Source: Actinomycetota bacterium
GTDB lineage: Bacteria > Actinomycetota > Acidimicrobiia > Acidimicrobiales > BP-101
DNA length: 6,525 bases
NCBI GenBank assembly: GCA_030838265.1
Contig: JAUTXA010000023.1
Coordinates: forward strand, 1 to 6,525
Reading direction: 5' to 3'
The notes under the pieces were generated by a model. It was not told the DNA's origin and ran no database searches. It saw only the letters and a list, made by a program, of their open reading frames with translations. Below, piece after piece: positions 1 through 5,657 of the stretch; the stretch's first letter is position 1, and every line of letters begins with the position of its first letter. A program made the position numbers and the translations under genes.

Positions 1-1
1 C

Positions 2-1885
2 GAGCGCGAGCTCCACGTCTCGCTGGCCGGCGCGACAGGGGTCGTGCGGCTGCGGGCCCGGGTGGCTTCGGCCGGTGGCTCGGACACCGGCTCCGGTCGT
101 CTGCGAGTCGGGGCGTCGGTCGCCGACCTCGAGGTGACGCGGGCGGGGACCGACGTCGTCGAGGTCGAGGGCGAGGTGCGGGTCGACGATGCCCGGCTGT
201 GGTGGCCCCACACCCACGGCGCCCAGCCTCTCTATGACGTCGTGATCGAGCTCGATGGCGCCGAGCTTCCCGTGGGCCGCGTCGGCTTCCGCACCATCGA
301 GGTCGATCGGGCCGATGGCGCCTTCGCCCTGTGCGTCAACGGCACCCCGATCTTCTGCCGGGGCGCGTGCTGGGTGCCCCTCGACCCCGTCACCCTGACC
401 AACGACCCCGACACCCTGCGCCAGACGCTCGAGGCGTTGCGGGCGGGGGGCATGAACATGGTCCGTCTCACCGGCACCATGGTCTACGAGGACACCGCCT
501 TCTGGGACCAGTGCGACGAGCTGGGCATCCTCGTCTGGCAGGACGCCATGTTCGCCAACGTCGACCCGCCCGACGACGACGACTTCCTCGCCGAGGTCGA
601 GGCCGAGCTGGCCTCGGTGTTCGCTGGCTTGCAGGGTCGGCCGTCGCTGGCGGTGGTGTGCGGCGGCAGCGAGATCGAGCAGCAGGCCGCCATGATGGGG
701 CGCGACGCCAACGAGCCCATCCCTCTGCTCGATCGGGTGATCCCCACCGCCCTGCAGCGGTGGCTGCCCGGCGTCCCCTACGCCCGCTCGACGCCGACGG
801 GAGGCGACCTTCCGTTCCACGTCGACGAAGGCGTCGGCCACTACTACGGCGTCGGCGCCTACCGACGTCCCCTCGAGGACGCCCGCCGGGCCGGTGTGCG
901 CTTCACGCCCGAGTGCCTGGCCTTCGCCACTCCGCCGGAAGCGGAGACGGTCGAGCGGCACTTCGGCGCCGGCGGCGATGTGGGAGGCGAGCGGTGGAAG
1001 GCCGCCGTGCCGCGAGACCGGGCCGCCGACTGGGACTTCGAGGACATCACCGACTTCTACGTGTCGATGTTGCACGGGGCCGACGCCGCCGCCCTTCGCC
1101 GGAACGATCCGGCGCGGGCACTCGACCTGGCCCGGGCCACCCTCGCCCACTTGGTCGACTCCACGTTGAGCGAGTGGCGGCGGCCGGGGTCGACATGCGA
1201 CGGCGCTTTGCTCTTCACCTTGCGAGACCTGGTGGCGGGGGCGGGCTGGGGGCTGATCGACGCCCTCGGTCGCCCCAAGGCCTCGTGGTACGCGGCCCGC
1301 CGCGTCTTGCAGCCGGTAGCCCTGCTGGCGACCGACGAGGGGTTGAACGGCCTGCACCTCCACTTGCTCAATGACACGGCCGATGACGTGGCCGGCTACC
1401 TGCAGGTGGCGACGCACTCGGCCGACGGCCACGTCATCGAGTTCGGCGGGGCCGACATCGTCCTGCCGGCGCGCCAAGCCCGGACGGTGAGCGCCGAGTC
1501 CTTGCTCGGCGCCTTCCGCGACCTGACCTACGCCTATCGCTTCGGCCCACCCGCTATCGACGATGTCAGCGCCCTGCTCACCGCTCCAGGGGGCCTGACC
1601 CGGCGCGTCACCTATCTGCCCGGCGGTCAGCAGCGTCCGGTCACCGACATCGGCCTCAGCGCCGTCGCCACGCCAGCCGGCGATGGCTGGCGGATCGATG
1701 TGACCGGCGATCGACTGGCCCAATGGGTGGCGGTCGACGTGCCGGGCCGCGCCGTCGACGACTCGTGGTTCCACGTGCCCGCCGGTGTGACCTATCGCTG
1801 CGGAGTAGCCGGGGCCGATCCGCCCTCTGGCACCGTCCGAGCGCTCAACCACACCGGGCCCGTCCCCATCACGGTCGGGCCCTGA
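2..1885 (+). CDS. Glycoside hydrolase family 2 protein, beta-mannosidase-like (5' end outside window)
   Basis: The reading frame is open from base 2, so the gene starts before the window; the GTG at 44 is internal. About 627 residues are visible, counted here from the codon at base 2. Seen: the end of the GH2 immunoglobulin-like domain with LWWPHTHGAQPLYDV (about residues 66-80), then a TIM-barrel entry with VNGTPIFCRGACWVP (about 112-126), GGMNMVR and YEDTAFWDQCDELGILVWQD (about 162-181), all typical of beta-mannosidases. The acid/base Glu is E224 (VCGGSE) and the probable nucleophile is E304 (RFTPE). A C-terminal beta-sandwich region follows from about 430. The family hydrolyses beta-glycosides, usually mannosides. 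Odd: family members normally read W-x-G-N-N-E at the acid/base, whereas this one reads V-C-G-G-S-E, losing the conserved Asn. Substrate is unknown and could be a cell-surface glycan or glycolipid. No signal peptide can be judged. Family assignment is firm; mannosidase specificity is not. Confidence 0.88.
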   Translation, partial: ERELHVSLAGATGVVRLRARVASAGGSDTGSGRLRVGASVADLEVTRAGTDVVEVEGEVRVDDARLWWPHTHGAQPLYDVVIELDGAELPVGRVGFRTIEVDRADGAFALCVNGTPIFCRGACWVPLDPVTLTNDPDTLRQTLEALRAGGMNMVRLTGTMVYEDTAFWDQCDELGILVWQDAMFANVDPPDDDDFLAEVEAELASVFAGLQGRPSLAVVCGGSEIEQQAAMMGRDANEPIPLLDRVIPTALQRWLPGVPYARSTPTGGDLPFHVDEGVGHYYGVGAYRRPLEDARRAGVRFTPECLAFATPPEAETVERHFGAGGDVGGERWKAAVPRDRAADWDFEDITDFYVSMLHGADAAALRRNDPARALDLARATLAHLVDSTLSEWRRPGSTCDGALLFTLRDLVAGAGWGLIDALGRPKASWYAARRVLQPVALLATDEGLNGLHLHLLNDTADDVAGYLQVATHSADGHVIEFGGADIVLPARQARTVSAESLLGAFRDLTYAYRFGPPAIDDVSALLTAPGGLTRRVTYLPGGQQRPVTDIGLSAVATPAGDGWRIDVTGDRLAQWVAVDVPGRAVDDSWFHVPAGVTYRCGVAGADPPSGTVRALNHTGPVPITVGP

Positions 1886-1886
1886 G

Positions 1887-3554
1887 GTGGCCGCCACGCC
1901 CCTCTGGTTCGGGCCGGAGGACCGACCCCTGTTCGGGTGGTGGCACGCGCCCGACGACGGACGGGCCCGAGGCGGCGTGGCGCTGTGCCCCCCGATCGGC
2001 CAGGAGTACATGGGGACCCACCGCACCTTCCGACTGCTGGCCGAGGACCTCGCCCGTGCCGGGTTCGTCGCTCTGCGCTTCGACTACGACGGCACAGGTG
2101 ACAGCGCGGGCCGCATGATCGACGACGGGCGGGTCGGGGCCTGGTCGTCGAGTGTGGTGGCCGCCGTCGCCCTTCTTCGTGGCGCGGGGCTGCCGCGTCT
2201 GGCCCTGGTGGGGATGCGGTTGGGAGCCACCCTGGCGGCGGTCGCCGCTTCCGAAGTGGGCGGCGTCGACGACCTCGTCCTGTGGGACCCCATCCGCACG
2301 GGGCGCATGTTCGTCCGCCAGCAGCAGGCGCTGGCCAGCTTGTCCCATCAGCTGGCGGGCGAGGACACCTTGCCCGCGGGCTGGGTCGAGGCACCGGCGT
2401 GGGTCTTTGCGGCCGAGACGGTGGCCGAGCTGGGTCAGCTCGACATGACCAAGACCACCGGCACCCTGGCCGGGCGGACCTTGGTGCTCACCCGTCCCGA
2501 CCGGCCTGACGACGAGAAGCTCCGGGCGCGCTTCGGTGATCCCGGCGTGGCGTGGAGATCGGCCACCGACCAGGCCGCCCTGATCGACGCCATCCCCTCG
2601 CAGAACGCCGTCCCCCGCGCTGCCATCGCGGACATCGTCGACTGGTTGGGCGAGGCCGACATCGAGCCCGTTGCCGTGACGGCGCCGCCGGCGGTGGCGG
2701 ACGAGGTCAGCCACGGCCCGGCGGTCACCGAGCGGCTCGTGCGGCTCGGGCCTTGCGACCTGTTCGGCATCGTGACCGAGCCGGCCGAGTCAGGCGGGTT
2801 GACAGGGCCCACGGCGGTCTTCCTCGACGTCGCTGCCGAGCACCACGTGGGGCCGGCCCGGCTGTGGGTCGAGCTGGCCCGGCAGTGGGCCGAGGCGGGC
2901 GTCCGATCGCTGCGCTTCGACCTCAGCGGCCTAGGCGACAGCCCGTCGAAGCCGGGCCAGGACGATCAGCTCATGTACGCGCCGAGCGCCATCGACGATG
3001 CCATCGCCGCGGTCCGGGCGACGAGCCCCGACGACCCTTCCGATGTCGTGCTCATCGGCCTCTGCTCCGGGGCCTACGTGGCCATGGACGCCGCAGACCA
3101 GCTGCATCCGCGCGGGGTGTGCGCCCTCAACCCGGTGATGAGCTACCGGCCCAACCCCTTTGCCGCCGGTCCACCGCCAGCCCGTCCCGTCCTGCACGGG
3201 GTGCGGCGCCGCGTCAGCCCCGACATGTACGACCGGTTGAGTCGTTTGCGCTTCCTGGGCCGCGAGGTGGTGTCAGTCGCACTCGATCGGTTGCAGCGGG
3301 TCGAGCTTCCCCGCACCGTCCTGAGACGCATCGCGGCTGAGGGCACCGACGTCCTGCTGGTGGCAGGGGCTCAGCTCATCGCCGGGCCGCCGGTGCCGCC
3401 GCGCGCCGGGCTGTTGCCGCCGGCCGGGCCGAAGCTGCGAGTGGTCTCGCCCGACGACCTCGACCACAGCCTGCTGGCCAGCAAGCCCCGCGACCGGGTG
3501 GCCCAGCTGCTGACCGACCATGTCCTGCGTTTGGCCCGTCGCGATCGTCGCTAG
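1887..3554 (+). CDS. Tandem-domain alpha/beta-hydrolase with non-standard nucleophile positions
   Basis: The protein has 555 residues and two alpha/beta-hydrolase domains. The GTG start at 1887 is chosen because the family-like opening PLWFGPEDRPLFGWWHAP begins at once and the GH2 stop lies one base upstream, which suggests translational coupling; there is no good Shine-Dalgarno site. Domain 1 (about 1-255) has RFDYDGTGDS, but its nucleophile elbow is GMRLG, with Arg111 where Ser is expected, and no evident catalytic His, so it is probably not catalytic. Domain 2 (about 275-550) has HHVGPARL, RFDLSGLGDS and the elbow GLCSG with Cys393 at the nucleophile position, and a DH pair with His527 near the C-terminus. 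The usual acid residue after the late strand is not obvious (VLLVAGAQ). From memory, exosortase-associated and similar surface-polymer hydrolases share these elbow motifs. Substrate is unknown; acyl or ester chemistry is plausible. There are no signal peptide or membrane segments, so it is probably cytoplasmic. Confidence 0.87.
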   Translation: MAATPLWFGPEDRPLFGWWHAPDDGRARGGVALCPPIGQEYMGTHRTFRLLAEDLARAGFVALRFDYDGTGDSAGRMIDDGRVGAWSSSVVAAVALLRGAGLPRLALVGMRLGATLAAVAASEVGGVDDLVLWDPIRTGRMFVRQQQALASLSHQLAGEDTLPAGWVEAPAWVFAAETVAELGQLDMTKTTGTLAGRTLVLTRPDRPDDEKLRARFGDPGVAWRSATDQAALIDAIPSQNAVPRAAIADIVDWLGEADIEPVAVTAPPAVADEVSHGPAVTERLVRLGPCDLFGIVTEPAESGGLTGPTAVFLDVAAEHHVGPARLWVELARQWAEAGVRSLRFDLSGLGDSPSKPGQDDQLMYAPSAIDDAIAAVRATSPDDPSDVVLIGLCSGAYVAMDAADQLHPRGVCALNPVMSYRPNPFAAGPPPARPVLHGVRRRVSPDMYDRLSRLRFLGREVVSVALDRLQRVELPRTVLRRIAAEGTDVLLVAGAQLIAGPPVPPRAGLLPPAGPKLRVVSPDDLDHSLLASKPRDRVAQLLTDHVLRLARRDRR

Positions 3555-3564
3555 CTGTCGTCGA

Positions 3565-3582
3565 GCAGGCAGCCTGTCCTGC
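3565..3582. terminator. Weak inverted repeat in the convergent gap, possible terminator
   Basis: The 39-bp gap (3555-3593) between the converging hydrolase and glycosylase genes contains GCAGG (3565-3569) and CCTGC (3578-3582) around an 8-base loop. A competing smaller hairpin is CAGG/CCTG (3566-3569 with 3573-3576). There is no T-run on either strand. The position suits a bidirectional terminator, but the stem is short and chance is likely in such GC-rich DNA. Confidence 0.2.
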
Positions 3583-3593
3583 GGGCAAGGCGT

Positions 3594-4379
3594 TCAGACC
3601 TGGTGCCGGGGGCAGTGGTAGGTCGTGCGGCCGCCGACGGTGCGGCGGATGAGCGGCGTGCCGTCCTTGGGGCAGAGCCCACCGCGGACCCGTGACGGTT
3701 GGAAGTCGCCGGTGTGCGAGCCGCCCCGATCGCTGAGGTCGGCGACGGTCGCCCGGAGGTGCTTGTGCAGCCGTTTGAGCTCGCGCTCTTCGAGGCTGTT
3801 GCTCAGCCGCCCCGGGTCGAGGCCGGCCCGGAAGAAGGTCTCGTCGGCGATGAGATTCCCGACCCCGGCCACCTTGGACTGGTCCATGAGCCGGGCCTTC
3901 AGCGGTGCCGTGCTCTGGCCCAGGGCGGCGCGCAGCTGGCCGAGCGAGAGGGACGCGGCGTCGGGACCGAGCCTGGCCTCCTCGGGGTCGAGCTCGACGC
4001 CGCCCAGCCGGCGCGAGTCGCGCAGCCTCAGGTCGCCGCCGTCGGCGAACCGGACCGCGAACCGGTCCCAGGCCTCGAGGTCGCGGTTCGAGGAGTAGAT
4101 GAGATCGTCGACGCCGACGTTGCCGTCGACCACCAGCTTGCCCGTCATCCCGAATCGCAGCCCGAGGGTCGGACCCTCACCATTGGTGTCGAGCAGGAGG
4201 AGCTTGCCCTGACGCCGGGCCGCGACGAGCGTCCGTCCCTTCAAGGCCCGCTTCACCGCTGGCGCGGTCAGGCCCCGCTTGAGGATCCAGTCGTCGGGGG
4301 CATCGACCTTCTTGATCACTCGGCCCAACGCCCGCTCGGCCAGCTGTCGGTACTTCTCGACTTCGGGCAGCTCGGGCAT
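3594..4379 (-). CDS. Fpg/MutM-family DNA glycosylase with variant zinc finger
   Basis: The protein has 261 residues, close to the normal length for formamidopyrimidine-DNA glycosylases. These excise oxidised bases such as 8-oxoguanine and cut the strand by beta,delta-elimination in base excision repair. Seen: N-terminal MPELPEVE, giving the catalytic Pro2 and Glu3; Lys59 in RRQGK; Met78 in the FGMTGKL strand; Arg123 in DSRRLGG; AGVGNLIADE with Asn175 and FFRAGLDP in the helix-two-turn-helix; and a C-terminal GGRTTYHCP beta-hairpin with Arg251. Odd: the zinc finger is normally four cysteines (CxxC...CxxC), but here it reads CPKD...CPRH, so ligands 2 and 4 are Asp239 and His259. The void-filling Phe of DPRRFG is Leu125. 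I recall an actinobacterial subgroup with this finger, so it is probably a distinct paralogue and not a decayed gene. The ATG at 4379 is fixed by PELPEVE. It is likely transcribed alone. Confidence 0.93.
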   Translation of the reverse strand: MPELPEVEKYRQLAERALGRVIKKVDAPDDWILKRGLTAPAVKRALKGRTLVAARRQGKLLLLDTNGEGPTLGLRFGMTGKLVVDGNVGVDDLIYSSNRDLEAWDRFAVRFADGGDLRLRDSRRLGGVELDPEEARLGPDAASLSLGQLRAALGQSTAPLKARLMDQSKVAGVGNLIADETFFRAGLDPGRLSNSLEERELKRLHKHLRATVADLSDRGGSHTGDFQPSRVRGGLCPKDGTPLIRRTVGGRTTYHCPRHQV

Positions 4380-4387
4380 TGAACTCG

Positions 4388-4393
4388 AACTTA
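4388..4393 (-). promoter_or_regulatory. Predicted -10 element for the DNA glycosylase gene (leaderless)
   Basis: Read on the minus strand, TAAGTT (4393 down to 4388) fits the TAnnnT actinobacterial -10 pattern. Eight bases then separate it from the ATG at 4379, so the start point would fall on or within a base or two of the start codon. No purine-rich Shine-Dalgarno sequence sits 5-10 bases before the ATG. The -35 region is unremarkable. Confidence 0.45.
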
Positions 4394-4404
4394 CCCACCC
4401 CGCC

Positions 4405-4410
4405 TAGAGT
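4405..4410 (+). promoter_or_regulatory. Predicted -10 element for the F420-family gene (leaderless)
   Basis: TAGAGT fits TAnnnT and ends seven bases before the ATG at 4418, so transcription would start at or next to the A of the start codon. There is no Shine-Dalgarno site upstream. A loose -35 candidate TTGAAC (4379-4384) lies 20 bases upstream, longer than ideal, and overlaps the start codon of the opposite gene. Confidence 0.5.
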
Positions 4411-4417
4411 GCCCGGC

Positions 4418-5587
4418 ATGGCGCCCGTGGCCGAGAAGCTCCACTGGAAGCACCTGTTCGAAGAGGTCGTGACCTCGGGTCTGTGCACGGGGTGCGCCGG
4501 TTGCGTGGTGGCCTGCCCCCACGACGTCCTGGGCTACGAGGACGGCGATGGCAAGTACAAGCCCTTCCACCTCGAGGAGGAAGGCGGCCCAGGTGGCTGC
4601 GGTCACGGTGACCGCGGTTGCACCAGCTGCACGCGGGCCTGCCCCCGCTTCAGGGCCTGGGAACCGGAGATCGACTCCTTTCTCTTCGGCCGCACCCGCG
4701 AGCCGAACGAGATGGACGGGGTCAACAAGGACATCATCCTGGCCCGGGCCACCAACCCCGAGGTCCACCAGAAGGGGCAAGACGGCGGCCTGGTGAGCGC
4801 CATCCTGCTCTGGGCCATCGAGCACGGCTACGTCGACGCCGCCCTCGTCTCGTACCTCGAAGGCGACGGCTCGTCGTGGAAGGCCATCCCCGGCGTGGCC
4901 CGCACCCGCGACGAGATCTTGGCCGCGGCCGGAAGCCGCTACACCTACTCGGCCAACACCATGGCCTACGCCGACGCCGTGGCCCAGGGCTACGAGAAGC
5001 TGGCCCTGGTGGGGATGAGCTGCCAGTCGTCCGTCCCGCCGGTGATGTCGGTGCGCAAGGCGGGCAAGCCGGCCCGACGCTTCGCCCTCAACATCGGCCT
5101 GCTCTGCAGCAAGACCTTCGACGACGCCATCTTCGAAGAGCTCTTCGAGGCCAAGTACGGCCTGAAGAAGCAGGACATGGTGAAGATGAACATCAAGGGC
5201 GTCTTCCAGATCTGGATGAAGAACGGCGACTACCACGAGGTTCCGCTCAAGGAGTGCCACGCCTGGACGCGCGAGGGCTGCAAGATGTGCCCCGACTTCG
5301 CGGCCGAGCACGCCGACATCTCGACCGGCGGCATCGGGGCCTTCAACGACTGGACGCTCACCATCGTCCGCACCGACATCGGCCGCGAGATCATCATCAA
5401 GATGCTCGAGGACGGCTCCATCGAGGGCCGGCCCGGCGACGACGATCCCGGCGCCATCGCCTTGCTGCGAAAGTTGTCGATCGTGAGCCGGCGGCGCTGG
5501 CCCGACTTCGCCCTTCCCGACCCGAAGGTCGGGGTACCCCCGCCGAAGCCCAAGGCCCCGAAGCCCCCGGAGCCTGCCACCACCTGA
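4418..5587 (+). CDS. Coenzyme F420 hydrogenase/dehydrogenase beta-subunit (FrhB/FdhB) family protein
   Basis: The protein has 389 residues from the ATG at 4418. An in-frame TTG at 4379 is rejected because it overlaps the opposite start codon and the promoter. Members of this family are iron-sulfur flavoproteins that pass electrons between F420 (or a related acceptor) and ferredoxin-like centres. Seen: an N-terminal ferredoxin-like region with Cys23, 26, 29 and 33 (CTGCAGCVVACP) and Cys61, 68, 71 and 75 (GCTSCTRACP), enough for two 4Fe-4S clusters; GGLVSAILLWAIEHGYVDAA (about 123-142); GMSCQ with Cys202; GLLC with Cys230; and a C-terminal group Cys280, Cys288, Cys291 in CKMCPDFAAEHADISTGG. The tail (about 371-389) is Pro/Lys-rich and probably disordered. 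No hydrogenase or formate dehydrogenase subunit lies in view, so its partner is unknown. Probably cytoplasmic. The thiolase gene follows after 70 bp and may be co-transcribed. Family is firm; use of F420 itself is inferred. Confidence 0.88.
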   Translation: MAPVAEKLHWKHLFEEVVTSGLCTGCAGCVVACPHDVLGYEDGDGKYKPFHLEEEGGPGGCGHGDRGCTSCTRACPRFRAWEPEIDSFLFGRTREPNEMDGVNKDIILARATNPEVHQKGQDGGLVSAILLWAIEHGYVDAALVSYLEGDGSSWKAIPGVARTRDEILAAAGSRYTYSANTMAYADAVAQGYEKLALVGMSCQSSVPPVMSVRKAGKPARRFALNIGLLCSKTFDDAIFEELFEAKYGLKKQDMVKMNIKGVFQIWMKNGDYHEVPLKECHAWTREGCKMCPDFAAEHADISTGGIGAFNDWTLTIVRTDIGREIIIKMLEDGSIEGRPGDDDPGAIALLRKLSIVSRRRWPDFALPDPKVGVPPPKPKAPKPPEPATT

Positions 5588-5621
5588 GCCGAGGTGCGAA
5601 GGGCGCAGGGCGAGCGCGAGA

Positions 5622-5651
5622 CTCCCTGACAACACTCAGATCCCCAGGGAG
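5622..5651 (+). promoter_or_regulatory. 7-bp hairpin that would mask the thiolase ribosome binding site
   Basis: CTCCCTG (5622-5628) is the exact reverse complement of CAGGGAG (5645-5651), with a 16-base loop. The 3' arm contains the Shine-Dalgarno sequence of the thiolase gene, so folding would hide it from the ribosome. No T-run follows, which argues against a terminator. The rest of the 70-bp gap holds only a 5-bp CACCT/AGGTG repeat over the upstream stop codon and no convincing -10 element. Confidence 0.4.
5647..5651 (+). promoter_or_regulatory. Shine-Dalgarno site of the thiolase gene
   Basis: GGGAG lies six bases before the ATG at 5658 and fixes that start. It is the only strong ribosome binding site among the three internal or upstream plus-strand starts seen here. 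Confidence 0.75.
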
Positions 5652-5657
5652 CCCCCA

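Noticed and set aside
331..1374. 347-codon plus-strand frame inside the GH2 gene
   Set aside because: Arg/Pro/Gly-rich product typical of an out-of-frame reading in GC-rich DNA, with no recognisable motif.
1869..2714. 281-codon minus-strand frame opposite the tandem hydrolase
   Set aside because: No family motifs and composition dictated by the opposite strand; the plus-strand frame carries two clear hydrolase domains.
2552..3340. 262-codon plus-strand frame within the tandem hydrolase
   Set aside because: Arg-rich out-of-frame reading with no start signal or motif.
4050..4074. Short direct repeat of CGAACCGG in the DNA glycosylase gene
   Set aside because: Explained by the repeated protein string RFAVRFA with the same codons; no sign of a regulatory repeat.
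3699..4382. 227-codon plus-strand frame opposite the DNA glycosylase
   Set aside because: No recognisable motif; the minus strand encodes a complete Fpg-family protein from PELPEVE to the finger.
4379..4417. Upstream TTG start (4379) for the F420-family protein
   Set aside because: It would add 13 residues, overlap the opposite start codon and place the predicted -10 inside the coding region; the ATG at 4418 fits better.
4391..5635. Long open frame on the minus strand (about 414 codons) covering the whole F420-family gene
   Set aside because: It mirrors the codon pattern of the real gene, is low-complexity (Leu, Gly, Val, His-rich) and shows no domain motif; the plus-strand protein has full family motifs.
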